NCBI RefSeq assembly: GCF_022376445.1
Contig: NW_025955129.1
Coordinates: 1 to 64,000, forward strand
DNA: 64,000 nt
Reading direction: 5' to 3'
DNA from: Fomitopsis serialis
Lineage: Eukaryota; Basidiomycota; Agaricomycetes; Polyporales; Fomitopsidaceae
Position numbers and translations under genes: made by a program. The notes below the pieces were generated by a model. The model did not search any database and was not told the origin of the DNA. It saw only the letters and a program-made list of their open reading frames with translations. Below are positions 32,151 to 44,491 of this stretch, in pieces (positions within the stretch are counted from its first letter, which is position 1; each line of letters opens with the position of its first letter).

Positions 32151-34394
32151 CGAGTAGGTCAGTCACCAGCACTAGAGAGCGCGCGTAGTGCTCACGTCGT
32201 CGATCCGTCCGCACGGGCTCCCCTACCCTCTAGAGCCAGTAGGTTTCGAAGCAGCGATACATGTGTCGTCCGCGAGACCGAGTCGATGACCTGGTTATCA
32301 CTTGTGTGTGCACCATAGATGCTCGCCACGTCCGTTGCGTACCATGGGATCTCTTGCGGTCTCGTATCTTCGGCTGGCCCATCTTGATAGGTCGTCGTCG
32401 GTGGCTGAGGTGTCTAAGTTCAAGTCGGGCCGGTGGGTTCTCCAGCGCGATACGTCAACGTGGTGTACGGCGCAGCCAGCATGTCCTGCGAACCGTTCTG
32501 GTAGGTACAACATGTCACGGAGACGGCCCGTTGACGAGCACGTTCGACTCTCCTCGGACAACAAGCCCACGTCACAGTTCGACGACGAGCCTGCTGTCAA
32601 GACGGAGTGGTGAGGGCCCCGCCAGCGCACAAACCGTCGCCTGTGGTATGTCGTCCACGTATTTAGCATTCACCCGACTAACGAGTTCATCGCGTACTTA
32701 CCCGCAAATCCGTTTTTCCAGGCGACATCCTTAGAGATGCGCCGGTTTGCGCCGCGTCCAAACAGGTGAGTTCTTCTCAGCCGCAGGGACACAGTCGCTG
32801 ACGACCTTTCCCCCCATCTGTTCCCTGCTGCCCCAGTTGTCGCTCCGTTGATGCATTGGACAGACGTTGACTTGTAGTAAGCGTGTATCCGCCCACCTCG
32901 ATATGGCTTCACGGCGGGTACTGACGATCTTTCGTGACCTGTCCCGTCGCTGCGACTGACGGTCTTGTTCCTCAAGCGGTGACACTGCGTGTACGACCGC
33001 CATTGTACCCTCGTATGACACCCGCGGCTTGCACCCCATGAAGGGGATGTCCCGAGCTGGCCGCTACGGCCCTCTGTCTACTGATTCGGGAGTTGATTGC
33101 CTGGTTTATGCGGCACGTCGCGTCCTATAGTCTCGCTCAAGATCCTCCACGCGGCTTCACGTGCGGGGTTTGTGTCGAACCTATCGCGTCCTATGCCTTC
33201 CGGATCTGATTACGTCGGGCGGGTAGTCCCGCGCAGTAGAAGGAAGGTTCCGACGACGATGGTGGGCTGACCGACATCGTGAACGCCCGAACATCTTCTC
33301 ACGCCGGACAGCTGTGCGCGGGAAGCACAATGCTCAGAGCGACGTGGCGGATACCCGAGTCAACGTGCGACTTGGTTCGAGTGTCCCCAGCTCCGTACGA
33401 CACCAGCCTGGCACGTAGGCAGACGCGACGGCCTGCCCTCGCACCGAGCCTCCCTACACATTTACCACTCGCGGTCAGCTCTGCGCCGGGACGACGGACG
33501 GGTCCTTGTCGTGGCACGCACGAACTGCCAGCCGGACACGCAGACCGCCAGGGATGCTGGGGAGCGACGCGTACGATCGGCAGCGCGAACGCGCACAGCT
33601 CCGCGCCGCATACACGTAGATCGTGGGTAGAGTAAGGGCGGGGATGTAGCATGCGGGGTGCAGGGTCCTCGCGTATCGATAAGTATGGTGTGACGAACGA
33701 ATTGAGTGGCGGGGTGGCCGACGTCGGAGACTCGTGGGTGGTTGGGGGCGTGGGTATAGCTGGAGACAGTCGAAGGGGTGGAGACTTACTTGTAGGACGG
33801 CGCAGAGCACGGTTTGGTCCGCGTGGCAGACATGGGTCACGCCCAGATTGCCGGGAGTGTGACCCAGGGTGTGTTGTAGCGAGTCGGAGTCGCGCGCGAT
33901 GGTAAGGGCGAGACACCAGAACATCCAGGACACTGGCTGACACGGGGTTTGTCGAGGAGGCCTGAGACATGCTGCTATGTGGTGGCCGAGTTTGTGCGCG
34001 GGAGGTGCCGTATCGTGAAACTGGGATGCCGGGGCAGCACCGGTAGGTGGGCAGTGCCGAGGCCCGCGGCGCGTTCGCGAGTATGCGTGGGACGCGCGTG
34101 GTGTGACGTGGTAGGCAGGGACAGCGGTGCTCAGCCGGGCGTCGTGCTTGTTTGGAGGGTAAACTGATTGTTTGGAGGGTGAACAGCGCCAGGGCAGAGG
34201 CCGTCGACTGTGCGCAGGCAGAGCGAGGTGGCGATGGCGGACAGCGTAAGAGGTCAGCGGGAAGCAGAGGCGGGGCATCGGCGGCGCGGCGTACTCACAG
34301 CTGGGTCGTAGTGAAGTCGCAGACGCGCCGTGGCGGACTGCACAACGAGGAGGTCGTCACGGTCGCCGGCGAGCAGTATGCGCCCCGAAGCGCC
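32151..34394. other. GC-rich region without a supported gene
   Basis: Long minus-strand frames (33475-34278, 33299-33970) overlap in different frames and are Pro/Arg/His-rich, as expected from GC-rich non-coding DNA. One short stretch reads HTLGHTPGNLGV, which recalls the H-T-P-G-H segment of metallo-beta-lactamase folds, but nothing around it supports that. No repeats were matched. Confidence 0.3.
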
Positions 34395-34647
34395 TACAGC
34401 AGATTCGGAAAACCTTGTCCGACGCGTCCCCGCGCGTGCGAAAATTCAAATAAATCAAGAAAATGACGAAAATGCGGAAAAGTCTAGGAATCGCGATACA
34501 CGCACCGTAGCCACTATAGAACACCGTGTATGCCTTGTTACAGGTTCGTGGCGTATGCGGCATGTCTATCGAAGGCAAGTTGAGGGTGATTTGAAGGTTG
34601 TGCGATGGTCGACGTGGCGGGCAATGTTGGGCGCTAACGCTCACTCC
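34395..34647 (+). repeat. Left arm of a 253-bp near-identical inverted repeat
   Basis: The arm is the reverse complement of 35298-35550 except for two single-base homopolym length differences (AAAA against AAA near the outer end, TTT against TTTT near the inner end). Similarity continues outside and inside the arms at a much lower level. Confidence 0.85.
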
Positions 34648-35297
34648 CGGGGCATTCACTCAGAATCACTGCAGAACACCGCTGTGGGTACTCAATATGA
34701 CCCGGAATGTATGCGTGATGACTTAGAGACATGGTTCTAGATAGATATAACCTGAGAGGAAGAAATTTGTGCATTTAAAGGGGAACCAGGTCAAAGACTT
34801 GCCTCCCCGAAGTGCTCGCATTGCCAGTGCCAACCTGAGATGGCCTACTCAGATTATATCTTCAAGTCTTGTTCTCAAAGCTCTCAATAAGTTGTCGGAC
34901 AGTTTGTGTTATTTCGCCGGGAGTCCCGAGGCCGCAACTTCGCATTTCCGGCTGGCCATGAAGCTTGAACGCTATGAAGTCTTACAAGACAGGAATTAGT
35001 CACTGGCACTGAAGACAGGGCTGAATAAGGTCTCGGCTTCCTCGAATATCGCTCTGATATTCATACTGTCCCCATGTCGATGTCGGGCCCAACTTCAACT
35101 TGAAGTTGAAATCGCCAGGCACTGTACTGAGCGCTGAGCGTTGAGGCAGCCCTCCTGATTATCATTGTCCAACAAGCTACTACATCTGTTACATACAATG
35201 AGAAATACATTGATACAGCTGTACTCCGCGCGCTGTTCGGGCTATATCGAGCACCCGACGACACCCACAACTGCATTTTGCAGTGGATGCTCCTCGA
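34648..35297. other. Spacer between the inverted-repeat arms
   Basis: About 650 bp. The first roughly 60 bp next to each arm still match each other weakly (blocks such as CTGTGGGTACTC against TTGTGGGTGTCG). The centre shows no coding signal. Confidence 0.5.
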
Positions 35298-35550
35298 GGA
35301 GTGAGCGTTAGCGCCCAACATTGCCCGCCACGTCGACCATCGCACAACCTTCAAAATCACCCTCAACTTGCCTTCGATAGACATGCCGCATACGCCACGA
35401 ACCTGTAACAAGGCATACACGGTGTTCTATAGTGGCTACGGTGCGTGTATCGCGATTCCTAGACTTTTCCGCATTTTCGTCATTTTCTTGATTTATTTGA
35501 ATTTTCGCACGCGCGGGGACGCGTCGGACAAGGTTTCCGAATCTGCTGTA
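35298..35550 (-). repeat. Right arm of the inverted repeat
   Basis: Counterpart of 34395-34647. Together the arms could fold into a long duplex with a 650-nt loop if transcribed. No clean target-site duplication was found at the outer ends. Confidence 0.85.
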
Positions 35551-35719
35551 TCGAGACGCGACGCGTCCATGCCCGCAGGCGACCGCTGGGTCCAACGAGC
35601 CAGCTCCTGCCGTCTCCCGTTCGCTGCACTGAGGAGGTCGAGACATCCAGCTGTCCGATCGCATACCTTGCCCATACTGCCTCGCTCTCCCTTAAATCTA
35701 GCGGCCTTGGGAGACGTCG

Positions 35720-36500
35720 TACACCGCTCTGTTCCACCCATTCATCCTCCCACTGGCCCGGGCACGACGAGGACTCGCGAGTCGTTGGCAGGCGTGTTGG
35801 ACCTCGACACGCAGAACGTCCATCCTAAGCCTCGCCATGGCAGGATTTGATTTCTTCATCCCGCTCAACATTGTGTATCGTCTTCTTTCACTCTTCTTAC
35901 GCTGGTATGCTGACGGTCGCGTCTAGGACACCCGCGGGTAACCCGCAATCTACCACAATGCGGCATGCTCTTCCTCAACTTGCTCCTCTCGTTGCCGACC
36001 TCTTCTACTAAGACCGCACTCGCGTCCTCTGGTGTGGCTCCTTCTTCCGGCGGAACCAGCTTGCGATGGGTTACTGCTGCGTCATAGCTGAGTCGTCACA
36101 TGGACTACCGGCTCTTCCCTCCAACATTTATTAGGGCTTATGCGAATGCGTTCCGAATAGTCCTCAGCCATGTATTCAACATCTAGCTCGCCAGCCTCCA
36201 TCCTCTGCGGGTTTTCGGCCTCATCGTTGGCGCCGGGGTGCTCGCAGCATATGGGACCACGAGCGTCGACACGGGCTACGGACCGGACACGGATTCCCGT
36301 GGCTCTGGGTGATCCTCATGACCGCGGTGACTCTATTCCGGGTGAACAACGAGCGAGCGAGCTCCGCGAATGAGTGGCCCTCGTCGAGCATGTCGATCTC
36401 GCTGGGGAAAGTACGATTTGCCCGTGCTGCCGGGGCGCGTCAATGACAAAGCCGCCTTTGACGAGGGACCAGACGAGAATGAGCCCGGTGAGTACGCCGA
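35720..36500 (+). pseudogene. Decayed copy of the polytopic membrane-protein gene
   Basis: Blocks in the same order as the intact gene at 25712-27214 are visible. A CATCCT-AGCCTCGCCATGGCAG block lies near 35820, followed by a TTCTTCATCCCGCTCA word, the proline-rich exon 3 remnant near 35940-36070, and a long stretch at about 36190-36380 containing GCGTCGACACGGGCTACGG. Frames shift repeatedly and stops interrupt the protein. The first exon is missing or unrecognisable, and the left boundary is close to the inverted repeat. Confidence 0.65.
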
Positions 36501-37463
36501 CGGTGGAGATCAATCCTGTGTGAAGCGAACCGCGGCCCTGCTCATGTTCCGGACGGTACGTGAATACGTCTCCCACTGGTGCTTACTATCTTATGCACGC
36601 TTGATGATTCTGAATGAATTACCTCAGATACCCTAATGCGTTATGCTGCGCACTTGACTTCCGAGACTGTTATCTCTCGCGCTCTCCAGCCGCCATCGCA
36701 TGCTCCTGCACTCGGACGCCCCGTCGCATTCTGGAGGACACCTGGGGTGGTGACTTGCCGATCGAGTTGTACAGATCAGTGTATATGCGTTTGATTGATC
36801 CATTCATTGTCACGGTCAAACCGCTGAGACCACCTCGCTGCTCTGAACAGCACGTTCGGCTCTCTACGGAAAAGGCAGAGCAGAAGACAGTGTATTGCTC
36901 CTTGTGCTTGAGTAGGTGCTGTATTTCGTACGTTCCGACCTGTACAACGACTTATCTATCCGTGTAGCACTTGCACCGCCTCACCCCCCACTCAACGAAG
37001 TGGCACTCAGGGTCGGCCTAGGTCCCGAGACTACCATGCACCATGACATCGCTGAGAGGCTCCGGCGCCTCTGCTCACTGTTTTGTCCAGAACCATGGCG
37101 GTAGGAGTGTTCCCAGTGCCGGCTTCCAGTGGTCTAACCTCGGATTACTCGCTGGTACTTTTCACATGCGTAACTATGTCCTTCGTATGTATTCTCCGTC
37201 TCAAAGCCTCTCGCACTCACTATGCAGCTTACCTTCGCGCGCGCCACATCCCAGGCGTACTTTCCGACCTGTTGTACTTATGTTGAGGTCGTCACACCAC
37301 AGTCCAATACCGCACGTCCTGCTCGTGTTCTTCGCAGCTTCCCTACTGTCTATTCTACCTGCCCGTGTACAATACCAATGTACTATGTTGGTTATGCTGT
37401 ATTTATATCTATGTTGACACGGCCAACGACCTCAACACTTCGTCCACAGCATGATCAAAGTCA
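36501..37463. other. No supported feature
   Basis: Only short ORFs and no recognisable motif. Part may be the 3' flank of the decayed membrane-protein copy. Confidence 0.3.
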
Positions 37464-39237
37464 CTACCACCACCAGTGACGGTAGTACATGTCGTCATCA
37501 GGATCGGGATCAAACGTGAGTTCCATAACTCCGCGGCTCAACCACGGCGCAAAGAGAGCGACCATGCGGGATTTGAACCTAGACCACACGACTCGGACGT
37601 GCTTGGCTCCAGAGTATGCTTCCTCCCACTCCAGCGCGAAATCGATATCAACGCTATTCTTTGGAAGCCCGTCATAGATGCCGCGAGACAGTATGGTGTG
37701 GACTGTGGTGAGAGAATTTGTCGCTTCTGCGGGGGACTCGGAGGCAGAGACCTCATTTGCGTCCTGGAGACCTTTGAATCGGTCAAGACACGTGCGGATG
37801 CGAAGTTGCCGCAGATGCGGGCTGGTGATGTCGGACAGCAAGGCCTCGAGAGTCCATTGTATAAACTGCGGTGACGAAGGACTCAGGTGCAGAGTGATGT
37901 ATAATTCCTCCAGTGACGTGTTTGCAGAGAATCGTGGTACAGCCTCCAAGTCAGTGAAGCCTACACTTACGTCGGTGAGCTATCATGATTCAGCTACAGT
38001 GAGCGCCGTGGAACATCACCTCCATATAAGATTTCTTGCGTCCACAAAATTTTTTGAGTGCAGCTCCTGACAATTGCAGTATGTTGGTAGCATCCGCTAC
38101 AGAAGGTTCTGTATGCTGTTGGTCCGCGATCCAAATCTCCAATTCACGCAGTTGGTGGTATGTTCGCGGGTTGACCAGTGTTAGCAACTGTAGTGCGCAT
38201 CTCGAGGACACGTTGCTGAGCTGGAATGTTGACAAGGAGGATCGAAGTGGATGGTCTATGTGCACGCCGAGGGCTATGTCAGCTGGTGCGGGTTCGAGAC
38301 CTGGGTACGTGTCCCAGTCATAATCCTTTAGGCCTATTGACAAGCTAGACAGGTTGCGAAAGCGTTGTAGGTAGTCGTTGATCTCCGGAAGCGAGGTGAA
38401 GTGCCGTAGGTTCAAGCTGAGGTCATTGATAGCAGGGTATGCGGAGCAAAGATCCAGAAGATCCTGCAAGCGAGCATGTTCAGATGCGGCGCAGCTCTGG
38501 CTGTCTGGTTCGGCCGCCTTGCCACCGTCCAGAATATGTATCCCACAGAGCTTGTGATGGGTCATCTTGACGGTGGGCGCAGCCAAGTCTATCGTGGATG
38601 GGGAAGGGTGCTGGAATGTTACTGCCTCAATGTACACACGTGAGAGACTGGGTAGTGCATTGATCATCCTGCGAAGATCGAGCGCGCTGCGAAAGCGGCA
38701 GTGCCGAAGAGACAGGGATCGCATGGAATCTTTGCAATGCGAGAGACGGAGGAAGTGCTGAGGGTGGGGGTTGGTAGTCGCCCAATCCACACGATCGAGC
38801 GAGAGGTCTGATATTCGAGATAACAAACCTAGAGGAATGTGCATCACCCAGGAGTGCGCGAACTGTCCATCGAGTTCAAGCGATTCGAGTTGAATCTTGA
38901 AAAACGGCAGGTATCTTGGCAGAACTAGGAGCCTTGCGTATCGCATGAATTCCTCCTTCTTTCGGATAAAGTCCTTGGGTAGCGTCGGAGGGAAGAGAGT
39001 ATATGTAGCGCAATGCCAAGCGCGGCAAACGAGGCAACACCTCGCAAGCGCCCGGGGATCATCCCAAATGAAGTCGACGATGTGCTCGATGAGTTCGTGT
39101 GGAAAGCGCGGACAGTTGCCCCTGTACGCACGGGGAGTTAGCATAATTGGCATGTGCCACATAGACTGGCGGTTGCGCCAGAGACAAGAGTACGCACCTC
39201 GAGTATGTGGGCGGCTTGTATGCAATGATCTCTCGCA
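37464..39237 (-). pseudogene. F-box gene copy B, start loss and homopolymer frameshift
   Basis: Exons: 39237-39197, a long exon 2 from about 39129 to 38020, and 37960-37464. The F-box reads CPRFPHELIEHIVDFIWDDP then CCLVCRAWH. The long middle includes LDLRRMINALPSLSRV and LSLNLRHFTSLPEINDYL. Where copy A has its ATG (12909-12911) this copy has GCG, so the only in-frame Met is 12 codons later, giving MREIIAYKPPTYSR. One base is missing in an A/T homopolymer near 38050, since the phase needed to join exon 3 fits only if one T is added. Copy B keeps the roughly 110 residues that copy A lacks. If the homopolymer call is wrong this could be a working gene. Confidence 0.7.
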
Positions 39238-39239
39238 TT

Positions 39240-41267
39240 TCGTCTTCGTTATTCGCGGTATCGCCCGCCTAGCGAACGGCCATGTAAATGAATCATGCGA
39301 CCTCACATCTTTTTGGGAAGGACTCACCTAGCGCAAGCTCGAGTTCCGTGCAAAGAAATTACCGGCGGCAGACGTAGAGACAATCTACTGACATCACGCC
39401 AAGATCAGACGATGGCTTGCCCTGCCAGTGATAGCATGCGACTGTGTCCTCACCTGAGCAAGGTATCACTGTTTGAACCGCGTTGGACGTGAGCGCTACA
39501 GAGACACCGCTTGGAGGGAGGAACAGTGGACTATGGAAGTCGCAAATCGGGGCGAAGAAATACCCTGGCTGAGCGTAGATAGTATCAGGATATGGGATAC
39601 GGACGTGGCTCTCACTCACAAGGTATATAGCGGCCATTATTTATGAATAAGGCCGAATGCAATGCAGTATGCAGGCCACACGGCCTCGAACAGGCCCCGC
39701 GTGAGATCTAGAAGTGTATTAGGTTCTGGGAGTCCTACTTTAGTACTCAGATCGCCTCACCATTGAGTCCACACGGACTGCGTGCTCAGGACACGGCGAT
39801 GTTGGTGTATTGAACCTAATTAGCACGCACATAGCGCATGTACGGCGCACGGTCCATGCAAGGATCTGAGTGAATAGATCGTCCTATCTCCCAACTGACA
39901 CTGGCACTGTATGCGCTCTGCCCTCTTCCGGCTGCAAGTCCGGGGATATGTAGAGGCACTCACCGGCGCGTACAAACGAGCAGATCCATTTGAACCAAGC
40001 TCCTGTCTAATAAATAGTTAGCATAACAACCAAACCCCGAGACAAGTAAATCTGGGTCCGGTAGATCACCGGAATAGCACCGACTCCGACACGAATACGA
40101 ACATGCAAGGCGAAGGCACTGCCCTGCGGTTCATGGGAAGAGATATCTGGGATGTTTCTTCGCATATATAAGCACCATAATACCGTCTGTACCTGAGCAA
40201 TGCTCCACGCCATGTATAGTGCACCGCGCGTCGGAAAGGTCGCACAGCCGCACCTTCGGATGTATGGAAGACGCGTTGCAAAGCGAAGAAACATTAAACC
40301 TTGCTGTAACAGTTGACTACGACGATACCTACAATTAACGGCTGGCGCCCCAGCCAGAAGATCAGCAGGATGCTGTAAACGGCACCCCGTCCCTGCTTCG
40401 AGGAACAGGTATGTGTCAACCGCGTTCATATACAGGACCTGGATGGGAGCCCTTGGGAGCCTCGTTTGTTTCAGTCCTCTCCGGAGGTCGTGTCGCTCAA
40501 GTGACGCCTGCTTACCAGCTGCCTCGGTGCGACCGACGATATCAGGCGGCGACTCGCATGATATTGCTACTGCGGGTGTGTCAGCAAGTACGCCAGCATA
40601 TGGGCGTCGCGCATCTAAGCATCCTGCAGCGCGTTCAAGGCGTGGTTTGCACCGCGTGTCTGGCACATTCTGTGCTTCTTAGGGAACACGCGACTGAGTG
40701 CCAATAGCTATAACGCCGACCAGGGTCCATTCATAGAAGGATGTCAAGTGGCTGTATGTACATACTTACGGTCAGTACCTGTAGCATCCCACGTTCACGT
40801 CCGCCGTGACTTGGACCTCGGCATGGCCATTCTATTGTTACATTGGCGTATGAGAGCATTTGAAACAGCCGCAGACGGGCCCAAGACGTGCCCGCCTCTT
40901 GCGTTGCTTGAGTTCGAAGGGCTGCGCGACCGTGGACCAGAAGCAAAATGCGCGCTTGTCAGACACGATGACTGTTCACTCGCGTCGCGGTCTGCACGTG
41001 ATGGATGCGCCTTGCGGACGGTCGTCGCTTGGCGTTTGTCTTCGTACAACGACCTTCTTCGCCGTCCTCACTGTTCTTTCCTGCCTGCGCGCCGCAATAG
41101 CTTCCTGGGCCCACATATCGGCATCAATAGCAACGCTCGCCGAATCTAGTCTTTGGCTCACGACGAACCACGCATCCAACAACGGTCTCGCTGCATCTTC
41201 ACTCTTCATCCGGGTCTCTGCTCCCTTGTGTTCATTTTTCATACTGCTGCTTTTGCTCTGCTCGAAA
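39240..41267. other. No supported gene
   Basis: A 219-residue minus-strand frame (40007-40666) and overlapping plus frames show no motif or splice logic. The right end should contain the promoter of the Ecm11-like gene. Confidence 0.3.
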
Positions 41268-43065
41268 ATGAGTGCTCGCGTTCCCTTTATGCCTCAACGG
41301 CCTGCGTCAGCTCGCCCCGAAACCTCGGCTCCTTCGCTCTCCAGTACCGTCGCTCACGACTCGTTTCGCCCAAACGGGCTGCTTTCTGGCAGTCACTCAG
41401 CCCTACATACTCGTACAACGACGGGTCCGCTCCAAAAGACCCGCATATAGCCACCCAACACAGCGCCGAAGCTGCACTGAAGGCCGCGACAAACAAGCCG
41501 CTCAACGTATCCGGCCTCGCGAAGCGCAAACCCGTCCTCAGTCTAACGGGGTCTCCGGACTGGGTACGAACCGCAAGTCCTTTGATAGCTCTGGAGCCGA
41601 TGCTCGCTCGACCAGGCCTTTCTTGCTCCGAGCCAGGCTCACCGTCTGTCGGGCCCTCGTCCGTCTTCTCCGTTCTTCCTCGGAAGCACCGTCTCAGGCA
41701 CTGGATCTGGTTCTGAGTTCTTGTCTGTGAACGGATTCCGCCCGCCGATGCTGCCTGTGCCGTCCAAGCTGCAGACCTCGGGCTCTGGGGATAACCTGAA
41801 CGGTAATAACGCGCATATAGTCACCTCGGATGGTGCTGGCGACGGCAACACCTCTGAAGCGCACTCTACGAACGGCGACAGATACAACGACCTCCGTTCA
41901 CTGGGCTCGAACAATCCCGAGCGCGCCCATGCTCGCCCGCGCGTCTCCTCTCATCCGTCTCTCGAGAAGATCAATGAGGATGAAGACGAGGACGACCGAG
42001 GTCACCCAGGCGGTGCCCATGGCCAACGGGCCTCCGGGTCCTTCCCGGATGATGCCCACGCGGGCTCGGACGACGCTCCTTCCGAGGCGTCTCAGCCTGG
42101 CTTGCGTAGGTCGGTCAAACGCATCCATCAGCAAGACTTCGAGGAGGAAGAGTTCGCGTACGGGACTCAGTCGAAGCGGTACAAGCTGGACGGGCAAGGC
42201 CTCGCGGTGAGTTTAGCCTGTCTTCGAGGCGCGCTTTGCACCCGTGTATCGAGGTCGTGGCTGCGTAGCACCAGCGGATTCCCTGGTGCCGACGTCATTA
42301 CCCTGCTGACATCCCGCACAGGACGACCTCGCAGCGCGCTACTCCCGCGGACCGACCCCCGACGTCCGCGGGTACATCGCTCCCGAAGACTACGAGCGCG
42401 GCGTCCCTGACCCTCGCGCGCATTCGCAGCAGCCCGACAGGCCTTACTCCCGCATGTCCGAGGCACACGTTCATCCACAGGCTCAGCCCGCACCCTTGGA
42501 CCCTACGGGACGCGGGGAGGCGTTGTACAAGCTCATGGGACAGGACCTCGGCGAGTTCGTGGAGGGCCATGTGGACGCGTACGAGGAGGCGAAGAAGAGG
42601 TGGTCGGAGTGTTCGATGGAGGAGTGGACGGCTGGCGCAGACGGTGAGTTTGCGTAGCGCTTACTTCGAACCTGCGTGAAGGGTGGCTCATGCGAGGCGC
42701 ATGCAGAGTTGACAACGAAATTCTCCAAGATGTTGGATTTTGTACGTGCTGCCTTTACTCTCCGTGTAAGCATGCTGCTCATGATCGTACCAGGTCAAGG
42801 ACCACATGACGTGCGTTCCACTCTTTGCCCACACGCAGTCCCGAGTTCACTCGTGAGTGATCGCTGATGCTTGAAGCATAGTGCGAAGCTGTCCCTGTAC
42901 GCCTCGCTTCATTCCGCCGTCGCCTCTCACAAATCCACTCTCGGCGAGCGAGAGAAGGCTCTGGTGGAAGCACGGGAGAGCCTGGTGCGAGAGGGAGGTG
43001 CGGTCGTTGGAGGTGGCGCAGTCGCATCTGCTATGCAGGCGGAGAAACCGAACGGGGAGGACTAG
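41268..43065 (+). CDS. Ecm11-like protein, first exon frameshifted
   Basis: Exon 1 runs from an ATG at 41268 (MSARVPFMPQRP) to 42206. Then come 42322-42643, 42707-42741, a 17-nt micro-exon at 42794-42810 and 42882-43065, all with GT-AG introns and in phase. The N-terminal half is low complexity, Ser/Pro/Asp-rich, with acidic EDEDEDD. The C-terminal 120 residues are helical and charged (LGEFVEGHVDAYEEAKKRW, EEWTAG, KFSKMLDFVKDHM, HKSTLGEREKALVEARESL). This resembles the C-terminal domain of Ecm11, a meiotic chromosome-axis/synaptonemal complex factor; the match is from memory and tentative. Between 41390 and 41720 the frame slips three times by one base with no net change, so the sequence has three small deletions or consensus errors. 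Confidence 0.5.
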
Positions 43066-43222
43066 TAGGCTGGACAACACCAGCAGCCGCAGACACTTCC
43101 TGCGCACGATCGGTAAGGCGCGTTGACGAGTATTGGGACGATACGGTAAGATAGGGTATGTTCGGTCGAAGATACAAAGATACATGCTGTACACTGGCAA
43201 GTTGATCACCTTCCACGCGTCC

Positions 43223-43734
43223 TCACGATGCCTTCGTGATCAGCTCCTGCACGATCTTTACCGCCCTCTTGAACTTCGCTTTGTCCTCCGCTGTCGCCTG
43301 CACCGTGCTCGTCCCAGTCCCGCATCCCGCGGGCCCGCCATTCATCCACATAAGGTCGTCGCTCCCGAACGCGATGCTCGTGTCCAGCCCGTAAATGTCC
43401 TCGCTCCCCGGTGGCTGCTCCGTCGGGATCGATTTGAGGATATCGTGCAGCTCGCCGACGAGCGTCGTCGCCCCTGTGTCGGTGGCTGACAACGCCTTGC
43501 GCTCCTCATCGCCCAGGGAGGGCGTCCCGTCGGGACGCACGGCGGCGGTGGTATTCCAGCTGGGCTGCGAGGGTGTTCCGGTGATCGTGTAGATCGCGCT
43601 CGGGGTGGGAGGAGCGAAGCCTCCGGTGATCCCTATAGGTAATCGTAGATGTGTGAGTCGATGTCTGCTCGCATGATCAAGACAAACTGTGGCTGACCGT
43701 GTTGCAGGCGGAGCGAGAACTCGGTCGGGGCCAT
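43223..43734 (-). CDS. Small conserved fungal protein of unknown function (148 aa)
   Basis: Exon 1 is 43734-43698 (MAPTEFSLRLQH) and exon 2 is 43632-43223, joined by a 65-nt GT-AG intron in phase. The protein is soluble, with a Pro/Thr-rich first half, a predicted helix (TTLVGELHDILKSIPTEQP) and a C-terminal helix ending VKIVQELITKAS. SEDIYGLDTSIAFGSDD and NGGPAGCG look like conserved loops. I believe similar proteins occur widely in basidiomycetes but know no function. It converges with the Ecm11-like gene, the two stop codons being about 160 bp apart. Confidence 0.6.
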
Positions 43735-44491
43735 GGTGGTTTCGTCGGGACACTGAGCGTGCAGGGACTACGAACGGAGGTTGGCTGTGGGTATGGGTGA
43801 AGGCGCGATTGGTACGTGCGATCGTTATCCGCAGCTTATAATGCGCGTTGTGAGCCTCCGGATACGTGCCACTCGGCCGGACGCGCTCATGCGCGGTTGT
43901 GGCGGAAGCGCCACTGCCCTCCTGATTGGGCCTGGCACGTCATTACTAGGCACGCTCGAGGTAAGAACTCAAACAAATGTGCGGTAGATTTTTGGCTGTA
44001 ATTACTCTGAAGATACATGGGTACTGACTTCGTCGTAGATGAAGGCCAAATCAGTACGCGGATATTGCCTAAGGGTTCCTTTGAAGGGGTACGAACTCGG
44101 AAAGTATCGTAGCCTTACATGTGCATCGTGCGTACTACCTACCAGGTAGGACCGGGGCACTGCAAGTCTGTAAGTACTGATCTGTCAAATATTGCAACAG
44201 ATAACCCAGAAGCAGCTATCAGAGGGTGGTCACAGCTAGCACTGCTGCAGCGCTGACGGTACAATATCATATAAATTCTCTAGCATCCTGTTTGTTTCTG
44301 GCGACGCGTGTCAACTCCTCACGTCTCAAGATCTCACCAGTTATGCGCTCATCACGACTGGTTCTCGGGAGATGTGGTTACAGAGGAATGCTCAATGGGG
44401 TCGCACGAACGCTGAGTAATTGTCTCGCCCTCCTCGAACACACAGCCAAACTTTAACGACGTCGCCCCAATATGTACCATCTGCCAGGCTT
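43735..44491. other. Intergenic
   Basis: Upstream region of the small minus-strand gene and downstream region of the GST. No repeat or motif cluster was noticed. Confidence 0.3.

Noticed and set aside
33475..34278. 267-residue minus-strand ORF with an HTLGHTPGNLGV stretch recalling metallo-beta-lactamase folds
   Set aside because: Composition is Pro/Arg/His-rich as in chance GC-rich frames, no second metal-site motif is present, and another long ORF overlaps in a different frame.
40007..40666. 219-residue minus-strand ORF
   Set aside because: No motif, no introns, overlapped on the other strand by similar ORFs, no sign of selection.
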